Source: Geobacter sp. UBA6151
Lineage (GTDB): Bacteria; Desulfobacterota; Desulfuromonadia; Geobacterales; Pseudopelobacteraceae
NCBI GenBank assembly: GCA_002423105.1
Contig: DIUT01000043.1
Span: 2,252-66,251, forward strand
Direction of reading: 5' to 3'
Length of the DNA: 64,000 bases
The first letter of the stretch is position 1; each line of letters starts with the position of its first letter. Both the position numbers and the translations under genes were made by a program. This document shows, piece by piece, positions 33,485 through 43,564 of the stretch. The notes beneath the pieces were generated by a model. It did not search any database. It was not told the origin of the DNA and saw nothing but the letters and a program-made list of their open reading frames with translations.

Positions 33485-34548
33485 GGGGCCAGTACCCTGG
33501 TCGCTGAGTCACCGGAAATGATCCTGCCCCACAGATGATCCCGGCGTGCTTCATCTTCCGTTGGTTCCAGCCAGATTATCCGCTTGTCTGTTGTGACATA
33601 GGGGGATTCCGAGGTGGTGTTGGCCAGCCCTTGACGGCTTGTCAAGGCTTTCCCCGGCAGATCTTCAAGCATGTAGTTGATCCAGGCTGCGGCCAGCTTC
33701 TTGTTTTTTGATCCACGGGTGATGGCCCAGCAATCCAGCCAGGCCAGAGCACCCTCTTTGGGAAGCGCATAACCGACATCGGCACCGGCTTTTTTCAGCA
33801 GTTGCACCTGTTGTGTGCCGAAGTTGGCAAACATCAATGCAGCTCTGCGATTCTTGAACATGGTGACCGATTCCTCGGGCTGGGTGTAAAAGCCGGCCAC
33901 GTTTCTGCGCAGGGCGATCAATTGGTCAACAACCGCCGGTATGTTTGCAGGCTGTAGTTTAAAAGGGGAGGGGAGACGCAGCGCCTGTGCTGCCAGTGAA
34001 AAGTTATGTACTCCGGCATTGTAGGCGATCACTTTGCCCCGATACTGTTTATCCCACAATGCCGTAATGCTTTCAGGCGCTTTTTTGAGCTGTTGCCGGT
34101 CATAGATTAACCCCATCTCGGAATAGGTGTAGGGGATAGCGTACACCGTGCCATTGTGCATGATGCCGCGAATGCTTCGTAAATCACGGAACCGGGGAAG
34201 CTGTTTGGAACGATTTGCAATGTCATGCAGCGGAATGCCGGTAACCAGGTCTTTGGCTATGTATCGTTGCAGTTCCGCGGTATTCACGGCAAAAACATCA
34301 AAAATCTGCCCGGTATTCTGGCTGACCTTTGTCCAAAGTTCCAGGTCGGTACCGACGAACGTTATCTCTACCTTGGTGCCGGTACGCTGCTCAAAGGTCT
34401 TGATAATATCGGGATCTGCATAACCGGGCCATGCCAGAACCCGCAGCGGTTGTTCTGCTGCTTTGGCCGGTGTTAAAAACAGCAGGGACCAGAGCGCGAT
34501 GGTCAACATGAGCAGACAGTTCACACGATTTTTTAAAACATGCCGCAT
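33481..34548 (-). CDS. PotD-like periplasmic binding protein coupled to a sensor kinase
   Basis: 355 residues with a signal peptide (cleavage after AKA, about residue 30). The fold is that of spermidine/putrescine-type extracellular binding proteins (LRVLAWPGYADPDIIKTFEQRTGTKVE, WDKQYRGKVIAYN, LLKKAGADVGYALPKEGALAW). No ABC permease or ATPase genes are nearby; the gene overlaps the hybrid kinase by 4 bp. It therefore probably delivers a ligand signal to that kinase rather than transporting. GGGGAGG precedes the ATG. Confidence 0.9.
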   Translation of the reverse strand: MRHVLKNRVNCLLMLTIALWSLLFLTPAKAAEQPLRVLAWPGYADPDIIKTFEQRTGTKVEITFVGTDLELWTKVSQNTGQIFDVFAVNTAELQRYIAKDLVTGIPLHDIANRSKQLPRFRDLRSIRGIMHNGTVYAIPYTYSEMGLIYDRQQLKKAPESITALWDKQYRGKVIAYNAGVHNFSLAAQALRLPSPFKLQPANIPAVVDQLIALRRNVAGFYTQPEESVTMFKNRRAALMFANFGTQQVQLLKKAGADVGYALPKEGALAWLDCWAITRGSKNKKLAAAWINYMLEDLPGKALTSRQGLANTTSESPYVTTDKRIIWLEPTEDEARRDHLWGRIISGDSATRVLAP

Positions 34549-34582
34549 CTACCTAACCTCCCCTTGCCCCTTGACCCTTTCT

Positions 34583-37500
34583 TTACCCCAGCCACCGTTC
34601 CAGAATCAGCAGCAGGTCTGCCACTTCCACCGGTTTGGCCAGATAGTCGTCCATTCCGGCTTGCAGACAGACATCCCGGTCTTCCTTCATGGCGTTGGCG
34701 GTAAGCGCAATGATTGGCAGATCGTGGTTCCGTACGCCTGACGAGCGGTCCCGGATCACGGCGGTGGCCTGATAACCATCCATTTCCGGCATCATGCAAT
34801 CCATCAACACCAGATCATAGTCGTTTTGTTCCAGCAAGCGCAGCGCTTCAAGTCCGTTTGTCGCCAGATCCACGTGATAGCCGTTGCGCGACAGAATCGC
34901 TCTGATCACCACCTGATTGGTTGTGTCATCTTCAGCCAGCAGCAATCGTGGAATTTTACTTTCCCTCTGTTCAGGATGGTACGGTGCAGCGCTTGCAATT
35001 GTGACCGTTGTGCCATCTTCATCTGCCTTCGTGATTGTGGCAGGTGCTGTGTCACCGGCAGGTTGTTTTTCAAAAATTGCTGTAAACCAGAAGGTGGAGC
35101 CTGTTCCTACGGTGCTTTCCACGCCCAGTGTTCCGCCCATCAGTTCCACAAGTTGTTTGCAGATTGCCAGACCCAGGCCGGTTCCCCCGTAATGACGCGT
35201 GGTGGAGGCGTCTGCCTGGGAGAATGGATCGAAGATCAGACTTAACTTGTCTGGCGCAATGCCGATGCCGCTGTCGCGCACCTCAAAGCGCAGAGTCACC
35301 TGCTGCCGCTCTTCGGCGTTCAGGGTAACCGCCAGTGATACCCTGCCTTGCCGGGTAAACTTTATGGCATTGCCGATCAGGTTGGTCAGTATCTGACGCA
35401 GACGTCCGTCGTCACCGATCAGTAGCAGCGGTACGTTGTTGCTGATTTCCCAGTCAAGGGTCAGTCCGGTTTCCCGGGCTTTCAGTGAAAGCAGATCAAG
35501 CGTGCCGGAAACGAGCTTCTGCAGATTAAATTCTTCCATTTCCAGGGTGATCTTGTGCGCCTCAATTTTTGATAGATCAAGAATGTCGTTGATCAGGCGC
35601 AGGAGGCTTCTGCCGGAATGTTTGACCAGATCAGCGTATTCGCGTTGGGTGGCATTCAGTTCAGTATCCAGCAGCAGGTCGGTCATGCCGATTACGCCGT
35701 TCATCGGTGTGCGGATTTCATGACTCATGTTGGCCAGGAATCGACTTTTGGCTATGCTGGCAGCCTCCGCTTCCTCCTTGGCGTGACGTAACTGCTCTTC
35801 AATCAGTTTACGCTCCGTCACATCCCGTACAATGAAGATCATGCTGGTCGGTGTGCCGTCCGCCGCCCGGATGAAATCGCCATTGACTTCAATGATGAAT
35901 CCGCTGCCGTCAGCGCGCAACGCCCGGTACTCTTCAGAGCCAACAGTGCTTTCCTGAATGAGCAATCCGATGTTGCTCGTGGCCCGCTGCTGATCTTGCG
36001 GAGCAAGAAACTCCAGCACATTGCGACCGATGATCTGCCCTTCGTGCTCATAGCCGAACATCTCCACCCCGATCGGGGAGATCATGCGGATATTACCGTC
36101 CATGTCGGTGATGGTTATGTCATCGGGAGAAGCATTCAGGATGGAACGGTGCAGCGCTTCGCTCTCCCGCAGCAGCGTCTCCGCCCGTTTGCGCGCCGCT
36201 TCGCGCTCGAAGTTGTCCAGGGCGTAGCTGATATCCATGGACATCTCCACCAGCAGGTTGCTGGCTACCTCGTCAAAGGCGTTGGCTTCCGAGGTGTAGA
36301 GTGCCAAAGCGCCAACAGGCAGCCCGTTTTTGCAAAGTGGTAATGAAGCCAATGCGCGCCAGCCAAAACGGGCGCCCCGTTCATGCCAGGGGGCGGTTGC
36401 CGGATCACCTTGAAAGTCCTGACACCAGAACGGGCTATTGTTCCGTATGCTGGAACCGATGGGACCTTGTCCGAAGGGGCTGGTTGGATCGGTTGTTATC
36501 TGAATCCCTTGCAGGTATTCGATGCCGCTGCCATGGCAGGCGGCCACCCGTACCAGGCCGGTTTCCGGATCGCTCAAGCCGATCCAGGCCATGTGCATCC
36601 CGCCATGTTCCACTGCGTCGCGGCAGACATGCTGAAACAGCTCATACTCATTGCTGCAGCGTACAATTGACTGGCTGCACAGGCTTAAAGCGGCATAGAG
36701 GTTGGTCAGGCGGGTGATGGTCTGCTCGTGCTGTTTGTTCAGGGTTATGTCGCGAGCCGTGGCGTAGGTGGTGCGGTCGCGCGCATTGTAAATGGCCTTC
36801 CAGGAAAGCCAGCAAATGGCACCGTCCTTGCGAATATAGCGATTTTCAAAATTGAGAGTATAGCCGGTTTGCAGCTGGCGCGCCATCTCATCCAGGGTTG
36901 CCTGTTTATCATCGGGATGGATGAATTCGATGAACGGTCTGGAGCCCATTTCTTCTTCCGAATATCCCAGTATTTCCGTACAGGCCGGGTTTACCTGTTT
37001 GAAAGCGCCGTGGGGATCGGCAATGCACATCAGGTCGGCGGATGTTCTGAAAAAGGCGTAGTAGATATCGCGTTCCCGCATACGATCTTCTATGCGCTGT
37101 TCAAGAGAAAGGTTGATCTGCCTGATCTCTTCGAACTGACCGCTGACGGTATGGGCCATCTCTCTGAAGTTGTTGATCAGCCGGTTGGTTTCAAGCACGA
37201 TGCTGGTGGGCCATTGGTCGATACTGTCGCCTGAAGCCAGCCGTATCGGCAGGTTTTCAGTCAGGTCGCGCAGTTTTTCCATGGTCATGGTTACTTTGCG
37301 GCTGACCAGCTCGGCGATGGCGAGGGTGACCAGCAAGAGTCCGAACAGCAGGAAAAGCCGTTTGGAATAGCGGGCAGCAAGTGTTTTCTGGTGCGGGGCC
37401 AGCGGCTGTTCAAGAATCAGCTTCCACTCACCCTGTTCGCCAATACTGGATTCGGCGACATAAAATGATTTTTTCCATTCTTCAGCCGCCGGGGTGTTGG

Positions 37501-38707
37501 TCGGCAGTTTCGGGGTCCATTGCAGCAGTCCGTTGCCCAGTGGGCTAAGGGCGCCAGCACCGCGATCAAAAGGCTGCACGATTTTCTGGTCGGTGCGGTT
37601 GGTAAGGATGACCTTGTTGTTTTTGTCCAGCAGTGTGTAAAAGGTGCTGCTCTGGCGGGTGCTCTTATCAAGGTACTGTTGTACCTGCTCCAGGTTGAGT
37701 ATGCCTGCGATGTAGCCCTGGTACGCTCCGTTACGCAGTACCGGGGCAAGTATCAGGAGTCGTGGCCTGCCTGGGTCAGCTTTGCTCGGGGCGATTTCGG
37801 ACAGCATCGGTTTCAACTGCTTTTGAAGAACCGGAATATAGGGCCGGTCGGCGTAGCTGCGTTCAATATCGGCAGTGGTGTGCGGTGAAACGGTTAGAGA
37901 GATACCGGAGCTGTCTAGCAGCCGAATCCGCTGGAAGTTTCCATCGGACAGGCGGCTTTGTTCCATAGCCGTCTGCATCTGCCGGGGCGCCAGTATGGCG
38001 GCTCTACCGGCCAGATAGGTAACTGCGGTAGTACGGTTGTGTACCCATGTTTCCAGCCTGTTGTCCATCTGTTGGCTGTCCTGTAACAGCAAGGTACGAA
38101 TCTGCTGGTCAACTTCCGCAAAGTCGCTCCTGCTGGCCATGGCCATCATCACCAGGATGGGGCAGAGTACGAAAAAAGCCAGCAGGTTGTAGATGACTTC
38201 ACGAAATGAAACCTCCAGATTTCGTGAACAGTATGGGCAGATACTGAACAGCAGTCTGGCTATCAGGGCGTTGGTGATGCCGTTCATGGCCTGCTTGACC
38301 ATGATCAGCATGGTGATGGAAAGAGCGGTGCCCATGATCTGGTGATAGAAAATGTAGACCAGTGGTATGCCGATGAAAAGCCAGTACAGGGTGTCGGCCA
38401 GCACCACCCCCATCCGGCGGCGGGAGATCAGGAACCCCACCGCGGCAACTTCAAGGGTCTGGATGATGATGGCGTAGGGGTGATTCCAGAGAACGTAGGT
38501 GTAACTGCCGATCAGCAGAGCAGCCGCAACGCCGTAACGAAAGCCGAGCCGTTGCAGGGCCAGCATGGCAAAAATGCTGCCGAAGAGGAAATCAACATTC
38601 AGAAAGAGGGTGAATTTGAAATGATTGCCGACCAGCCCGGCGGCAATCAGGCCGATGAAGATGAATGCGGTGAGTTTCATGCTTTCATGGCAATTGCGGA
38701 ATGGCAT
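34583..38707 (-). CDS. Large hybrid sensor histidine kinase (membrane domain, Cache, PAS, GAF, PAS, HisKA, HATPase, receiver)
   Basis: About 1374 residues. N-terminal multi-helix membrane region (about 1-210); periplasmic Cache-like domain (about 215-450); a further membrane helix; PAS (DLMCIADPHGAFKQVNPACTEILGY); GAF (QHVCRDAVEHGGMHMAWIG); second PAS (ITITDMDGNIRMISPIGVEMFGY); HisKA with NMSHEIRTPMNGVIGM; HATPase; receiver with LVLMDCMMPEMDGY. ATG 38707 follows GGAGA at 7-bp spacing; the frame is open to 38734. It ends 35 bp before the PotD-like gene, so the three signalling genes may be one operon. Confidence 0.93.
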   Translation of the reverse strand: MPFRNCHESMKLTAFIFIGLIAAGLVGNHFKFTLFLNVDFLFGSIFAMLALQRLGFRYGVAAALLIGSYTYVLWNHPYAIIIQTLEVAAVGFLISRRRMGVVLADTLYWLFIGIPLVYIFYHQIMGTALSITMLIMVKQAMNGITNALIARLLFSICPYCSRNLEVSFREVIYNLLAFFVLCPILVMMAMASRSDFAEVDQQIRTLLLQDSQQMDNRLETWVHNRTTAVTYLAGRAAILAPRQMQTAMEQSRLSDGNFQRIRLLDSSGISLTVSPHTTADIERSYADRPYIPVLQKQLKPMLSEIAPSKADPGRPRLLILAPVLRNGAYQGYIAGILNLEQVQQYLDKSTRQSSTFYTLLDKNNKVILTNRTDQKIVQPFDRGAGALSPLGNGLLQWTPKLPTNTPAAEEWKKSFYVAESSIGEQGEWKLILEQPLAPHQKTLAARYSKRLFLLFGLLLVTLAIAELVSRKVTMTMEKLRDLTENLPIRLASGDSIDQWPTSIVLETNRLINNFREMAHTVSGQFEEIRQINLSLEQRIEDRMRERDIYYAFFRTSADLMCIADPHGAFKQVNPACTEILGYSEEEMGSRPFIEFIHPDDKQATLDEMARQLQTGYTLNFENRYIRKDGAICWLSWKAIYNARDRTTYATARDITLNKQHEQTITRLTNLYAALSLCSQSIVRCSNEYELFQHVCRDAVEHGGMHMAWIGLSDPETGLVRVAACHGSGIEYLQGIQITTDPTSPFGQGPIGSSIRNNSPFWCQDFQGDPATAPWHERGARFGWRALASLPLCKNGLPVGALALYTSEANAFDEVASNLLVEMSMDISYALDNFEREAARKRAETLLRESEALHRSILNASPDDITITDMDGNIRMISPIGVEMFGYEHEGQIIGRNVLEFLAPQDQQRATSNIGLLIQESTVGSEEYRALRADGSGFIIEVNGDFIRAADGTPTSMIFIVRDVTERKLIEEQLRHAKEEAEAASIAKSRFLANMSHEIRTPMNGVIGMTDLLLDTELNATQREYADLVKHSGRSLLRLINDILDLSKIEAHKITLEMEEFNLQKLVSGTLDLLSLKARETGLTLDWEISNNVPLLLIGDDGRLRQILTNLIGNAIKFTRQGRVSLAVTLNAEERQQVTLRFEVRDSGIGIAPDKLSLIFDPFSQADASTTRHYGGTGLGLAICKQLVELMGGTLGVESTVGTGSTFWFTAIFEKQPAGDTAPATITKADEDGTTVTIASAAPYHPEQRESKIPRLLLAEDDTTNQVVIRAILSRNGYHVDLATNGLEALRLLEQNDYDLVLMDCMMPEMDGYQATAVIRDRSSGVRNHDLPIIALTANAMKEDRDVCLQAGMDDYLAKPVEVADLLLILERWLG

Positions 38708-38772
38708 CAATGTTCTCCGGAAGGGACGCATCAATCAGCTGGAAAAAAGTATATCAGAGATTCTGTAAGTTG

Positions 38773-39600
38773 CTACCGTACCAGCAAGGCTTGCGCGTAA
38801 AGCTCACGGCGGGGCAGGCCGGTTGCAGCCGCCACCACTGCGGCAGCCTCTTTTACGGTATGTCCCCCGGCAAGGAGCGTGCGTAACTGTTCTTCCGGGG
38901 ATGGTCCTTCGGCAACGCGGTCTTTTGCATCGGCCGGAGAGATCAGCAGTACCACTTCACCTCGTTCCTTGCCATCCTGCACCAGATCCCTGACATGGCT
39001 GGCTGGTCCGCGCAGAAACTCCTCGAACAGCTTGGTCAGTTCCCGAGCCACCACCACTTGCCGCCCCCCCATCACAGCGTCGATGTCTGCCAGCGTTGCT
39101 GCCAGGCGGTGGGGAGCTTCATACAGCACCACCGTTCCCTGGGCAGCGGCAAGGCTTGCCAGAAAAGTGCGGCGTTTACCTTCCTTAGGCGGTGGAAACC
39201 CTGCAAAAACAAATGAATCCGTTGGCAGTCCGGCAGAGGAAAGCGCGGCAATTGCGGCGCAGGCTCCGGGAATCGGAACGACACGGATACTTTCCGCCAG
39301 GGCGTCCCGCACCAGTTGATAGCCGGGGTCGGAGATGCAGGGGGTCCCGGCGTCGGAGATCAAGGCCACGTTTTTCCCGTCACGCAGGTGTGCCAGTATG
39401 CGCTCCCCTTTCAGCGACTGATTGTGGTCGTAGTAGGAGGTCAGCGGTGTGGCGATGCCATAGTGGGAAAGCAGTTTGCGGGAGTGACGGGTGTCTTCGG
39501 CGGCGATCAGGTCTGCTTCTTTGAGTGTCCGCACCGCCCGGAAGGTCATATCTTCCAGGTTGCCGATGGGGGTGGCTACGATGTAGAGCGTGCCGGTCAT
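38773..39600 (-). CDS. rsmI: 16S rRNA (cytidine-1402 2'-O)-methyltransferase
   Basis: 275 residues, SAM-dependent tetrapyrrole-methylase-fold enzyme that methylates C1402 of 16S rRNA. Motifs: LYIVATPIGNLEDMTFRA, AAEDTRHSRKLLSHYGI, LISDAGTPCISDPGYQLV, GFPPPKEGKRR and YEAPHRLAATL. Its ATG overlaps the stop of the amidase gene by one base, so mutS, amidase and rsmI form one operon. Confidence 0.95.
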   Translation of the reverse strand: MTGTLYIVATPIGNLEDMTFRAVRTLKEADLIAAEDTRHSRKLLSHYGIATPLTSYYDHNQSLKGERILAHLRDGKNVALISDAGTPCISDPGYQLVRDALAESIRVVPIPGACAAIAALSSAGLPTDSFVFAGFPPPKEGKRRTFLASLAAAQGTVVLYEAPHRLAATLADIDAVMGGRQVVVARELTKLFEEFLRGPASHVRDLVQDGKERGEVVLLISPADAKDRVAEGPSPEEQLRTLLAGGHTVKEAAAVVAAATGLPRRELYAQALLVR

Positions 39601-40892
39601 TACTTCAGGTTACTGATGTAGCCGCGCACTCCTTCAAGAATGCCGGTGGCGGCCAGATCGTGGAAAGCAGAGTCTTTCAGGTGGGCCTCCTCGGTGCTGT
39701 TGCTGATGAATGCTACTTCGGTGAGGATGCTTGGCATGGTGGCCCCCACCAATACATAGAAGGGACCCTGTTTGACGCCCAGGTTTTTCGTGCCGGTATA
39801 TTTTGATCTGGTGGCTTTGTAGAGCGCCTTCTGCACCTCTTCTGCCAGGTGGGCCGAGTCATTCAGCTTGTAGTTGGCCATCAGATCAAACAGGATTGCT
39901 TGCAATACACTGACTTTTTCCAGAGTGGTGCCGTTTTCCTTGGCAGCCAGTTGCGCCACTTTCTCGGTCTTGGCCAGGTTCAGGTAGTAAGTTTCAATGC
40001 CGGAGGCAGCGCGGTTGGGAGCGGCGTTGGCGTGGATGGAGATGAACAGGTCGGCGTTGACCTTGTTAGCGACGGCGGTGCGCTCCTCCAGGGGGATGAA
40101 AATATCGGTGGAACGAGTCATGACAACATCAAGTCCCAGTTCTTCTTTTAGTTTTTCCCGCAGTTTCAAGCCGATGGACAGCACCACGTCCTTTTCCTGC
40201 AGGCCGCTCTGCCCAACAGCGCCAGGGTCATGACCGCCGTGGCCCGGATCGACCACGATCCGGCGAATCTTGGAGATCACCGGCTGTCTGTGTGGTGTTT
40301 TCACCGGCTTTTCAGGGGGCAACGTTGCGTGGTCCGGTTTTGGGTGGCTTTTGGCTTCAGCAGGCAGTTCCTGCACCTGCTGTGACAGAGTGCTTTCCAG
40401 GCGGTGAATCTCCTCCCGCCGATCACCCCGGACGTCGATGATCAGCCGGGCCGGATCTGACAGTGGGAAGATTTTGTAATCCTTGAAGTTGTCTGTGTCC
40501 AGCACCACCCGCACCACACCTGGCTTGAACAGGGCCACCCGCACCTTTTTCAGCAGGCCGTCTCCAATGCTGATATCTTTGATGGCCGGGCCCAGTTTTG
40601 CATTATGAATATCAATGAATATCCGCCCCGGCTTGCCTTCGGTTCCCTTGTCCAGCTCGTGGCTTTTCCAGGTTGCGTCCCGGTCAAGGGCGATGGCGAT
40701 GCGGGTGTAGTCGGGATTGGACCAGTACTTGATTTCCTGAACGTGGGCTGCCGGGGAACGGGGAGCGGGTTTGGTGGCAACAGGTGTTGCAGGCTTTTTG
40801 GCCGTCGCCTTTTTGCTGGCGGCATCTGCCATGCCGGTACAGAGCAGGATGCAGAGGAGGAGTAACGGTATCTGTCGCAGGTATCCAGTCAT
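39600..40892 (-). CDS. N-acetylmuramoyl-L-alanine amidase with AMIN domain
   Basis: 430 residues, exported (signal cleavage after ADA, about residue 24). An Ala/Lys/Pro-rich linker, an AMIN domain (about 50-155, envelope targeting), a second linker, and an Amidase_3 domain (about 210-428) with the zinc motifs DPGHGGHDPGA, SIHANA and LTEVAF. It cleaves the bond between MurNAc and the stem peptide during cell separation (AmiC type). The start overlaps the mutS stop by one base. Confidence 0.93.
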   Translation of the reverse strand: MTGYLRQIPLLLLCILLCTGMADAASKKATAKKPATPVATKPAPRSPAAHVQEIKYWSNPDYTRIAIALDRDATWKSHELDKGTEGKPGRIFIDIHNAKLGPAIKDISIGDGLLKKVRVALFKPGVVRVVLDTDNFKDYKIFPLSDPARLIIDVRGDRREEIHRLESTLSQQVQELPAEAKSHPKPDHATLPPEKPVKTPHRQPVISKIRRIVVDPGHGGHDPGAVGQSGLQEKDVVLSIGLKLREKLKEELGLDVVMTRSTDIFIPLEERTAVANKVNADLFISIHANAAPNRAASGIETYYLNLAKTEKVAQLAAKENGTTLEKVSVLQAILFDLMANYKLNDSAHLAEEVQKALYKATRSKYTGTKNLGVKQGPFYVLVGATMPSILTEVAFISNSTEEAHLKDSAFHDLAATGILEGVRGYISNLK

Positions 40893-43507
40893 CAGACCAT
40901 TTTCTTCAATTCATCCAGCAGATTTAAGGCTTCCAAAGGTGTCATAGCAGAAATATTCAGTTTTTTCAATCGTTCACGCAGCAGATCACCCTGCGGCTCA
41001 AAGAGGGAGAACTGCCGACTGCCCGGCTGTGCCGTTTTTTTGTCTGATTTGGCGATGCGGGGCGCTCCCTGCTCAAACTCCCCTTCTTCCAGGTTTTTCA
41101 GCACCTCTTTAGCCCGTTCAATCACGTCCGGCGGCATGCCGGCCAGCCGGGCCACCTGGATGCCGTAGGAGTGTGAGGCGGCGCCCGGAATGATGGTACG
41201 CAGGAAGATGACCTGATCGTTCCATTCCTTGACCGCCACGGTCAAATTGGTGATCCGTTCCCGGTTTACGGCCAACTCGGCCAGTTCATGGTAGTGGGTG
41301 GCAAACAGGGTTCGTGCCCGGCAGCGGGCGGTGTCGTGCAGGTATTCGGCCACTGCCCAGGCGATGGAGAGGCCGTCGAAGGTGGAGGTGCCGCGGCCGA
41401 TTTCGTCCAGCACCACCAGGCTCTTTGGCGTGGCGTTGCGCAGGATGTGGGCCGTCTCCATCATCTCCACCATGAAGGTTGATTGGCCGCGGGCCAGGTT
41501 ATCCCCGGCACCGACGCGGGTGAAAATGCGGTCGGCAATGCCGATCCGGGCAGATGTTGCCGGTACAAAGGAACCGATCTGGGCCATCAGTACAATCAGG
41601 GCCACCTGACGCATGTAGGTGGATTTACCGGCCATGTTCGGGCCGGTGATCATCAATATCTGGTCTTTTTCTCCGTTCAACAAGGTGTCATTGGGTACAA
41701 AGCGTTCCCCCAGGCTCATGGCCTCCACCACCGGATGGCGTCCCTCCGTGATTTCGATCCGGTCGCTGTCGTCCACCAGCGGCTTGCAGTAGTTTCGCTC
41801 CACCGCCGATACGGCCAGGGCCTGTGCCACATCCAGCACGGCCAGAGCTGTTGCGGTGCGGCTGATCCGCGCTCCTTCGGCCGCCGCCGCTTCACGCAGC
41901 TCCTGAAAGAGGCTGTATTCCAGATCGCAGATCCGCTCTTCCGCCCCCAGTATTTTTTCCTCGTAGTTCTTTAGCTCTTCGGTGATAAAGCGCTCGGCAT
42001 TGGCAACGGTCTGGCGGCGGATATAGTCGGTCGGCACACCGGAAAGGTTGGATTTTGTTATCTCAATGTAATAGCCGAAGACCCGGTTGTAGCGGATTTT
42101 GAGGGAGCCTATGCCGGTGCGTTCCCGTTCCTGCGCCTCCAGCCGGGCGATGAATCCTTTGCCTTCGCGGCTGATGGTGCGCAGTTCATCCAGTTCGGCG
42201 TGGTACCCTTCGGCGATGATCCCCCCTTCACGCAGTGAAAAGGGAGGTGACGGGATAATTGCCGCGCCGATCCGGGTGCGCAGCTCGTCAAGGGGGTCCA
42301 GGTGCGCGGCGCATTCCCGCAGCAGCAGTGACTCCGCAGCGTCAAGCAGGGCACTGATTTCCGGTGTCTGTTCCAGTGAGTCAAACAGGGAACGCAGGTC
42401 GCGGCCATTGGCCCCGGCCATTGCTACCCGGCCATTCAGCCGTTCCAGGTCGTGGACCCCTTTCAAGAGCCCGGCAAGCCGTTCGCGCAGTTCGGAGCGT
42501 TGCGCCAGTTCCTCAACGGCGTCAAGACGGCGGCGTATGGCGGCGGTTTGCAGCAAGGGGGTGGATATCCACTGTTTCAGGGTTCTGGCGCCCATGGCAG
42601 TGACCGTGCGGTCCAGGCAGCCCAGCAGTGAGCCGCTTTTTTTGTTGTCAGCCATGGTGGCGGTCAGCTCCAGGTTGCGGCGGGTCACCGGATCAAGGGC
42701 CAGGTAGTCGGTCTGGTGCACCACGGCAAGGTCACGCAGATGGGGCAGGGTGGCGTGGCGATTTTCCTGCAGGTAGTGCAGGACCGCTCCGCAAGCTGAC
42801 AGTGCGGCGCTCTGGCTGCCAAGCCCCAGTGCATCGGGCGAGGCGACGCCGAACCGGCCGCAGATCAGCCGTGCGGCATAGTCCCGGTCCAAAACCCAGT
42901 CGGCAACGGTTGAGCGGGGGCGCGTGCCGAATACGATGGCCAGTTCCGGCGGCGGTTCCCGGCGCAGGGCATCGGGCAGCAGCAGTTCCCGAGGAGCAAG
43001 GGAGGCGGCAAGCGCTGCCGCACTGCTGACATTTTCCAATTCGGATACCTTGAATTCGCCGGTGGAGAGGTCGAGCCAGGCGGCCCCCCATTGTTGCCCC
43101 ACCGGGCAGAGAGCCAGCAGGTAGGAGTTGTCCTCCGGCGTCAGTGACTCGCTTTCCGTGACCAGGGCCGGTGTTACCACCCGCACGACATCCCGTTTGA
43201 CGATCCCCTTGGCCTGTTTCGGGTCTTCCACCTGTTCGCAGATGGCCACCCGGTGACCGGCCTCGATCAGCCGGGCGATATAGGGCTGCACGGAATGGTA
43301 AGGAACGCCGCAGAAGGGAATTTCATCAGGCCCTCCCTTGTTGCGGGAGGTAAGGGTGATGTCAAGGATCTTGGACGCCAGCAGGGCGTCATCCAGGAAC
43401 ATCTCGTAGAAATCCCCCATGCGGAAGAAGAGGATACTGTCCGGATGCTGGGCCTTGATCTCAAGATACTGGCGCATCATGGGGGTTTGCAGGGATGGTG
43501 AACTCAT
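40892..43507 (-). CDS. mutS: DNA mismatch repair protein MutS
   Basis: 871 residues, full length. Mismatch-binding motif GDFYEMF near residue 32, ATPase Walker A GPNMAGKSTYMRQ, Walker B LVVLDEIGRGTSTFDG, signature ARGQSTFMVEM, and C-terminal helix-turn-helix segment (KLNISAMTPLEALNLLDELK). It recognises base mismatches and recruits MutL. No mutL in the window. Confidence 0.97.
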   Translation of the reverse strand: MSSPSLQTPMMRQYLEIKAQHPDSILFFRMGDFYEMFLDDALLASKILDITLTSRNKGGPDEIPFCGVPYHSVQPYIARLIEAGHRVAICEQVEDPKQAKGIVKRDVVRVVTPALVTESESLTPEDNSYLLALCPVGQQWGAAWLDLSTGEFKVSELENVSSAAALAASLAPRELLLPDALRREPPPELAIVFGTRPRSTVADWVLDRDYAARLICGRFGVASPDALGLGSQSAALSACGAVLHYLQENRHATLPHLRDLAVVHQTDYLALDPVTRRNLELTATMADNKKSGSLLGCLDRTVTAMGARTLKQWISTPLLQTAAIRRRLDAVEELAQRSELRERLAGLLKGVHDLERLNGRVAMAGANGRDLRSLFDSLEQTPEISALLDAAESLLLRECAAHLDPLDELRTRIGAAIIPSPPFSLREGGIIAEGYHAELDELRTISREGKGFIARLEAQERERTGIGSLKIRYNRVFGYYIEITKSNLSGVPTDYIRRQTVANAERFITEELKNYEEKILGAEERICDLEYSLFQELREAAAAEGARISRTATALAVLDVAQALAVSAVERNYCKPLVDDSDRIEITEGRHPVVEAMSLGERFVPNDTLLNGEKDQILMITGPNMAGKSTYMRQVALIVLMAQIGSFVPATSARIGIADRIFTRVGAGDNLARGQSTFMVEMMETAHILRNATPKSLVVLDEIGRGTSTFDGLSIAWAVAEYLHDTARCRARTLFATHYHELAELAVNRERITNLTVAVKEWNDQVIFLRTIIPGAASHSYGIQVARLAGMPPDVIERAKEVLKNLEEGEFEQGAPRIAKSDKKTAQPGSRQFSLFEPQGDLLRERLKKLNISAMTPLEALNLLDELKKMV

Positions 43508-43564
43508 GGGAGTGGTTGTAGCACAGCGTTAAAGGGCAATGCAAGAAAGCGGGACAGTGGCGCA

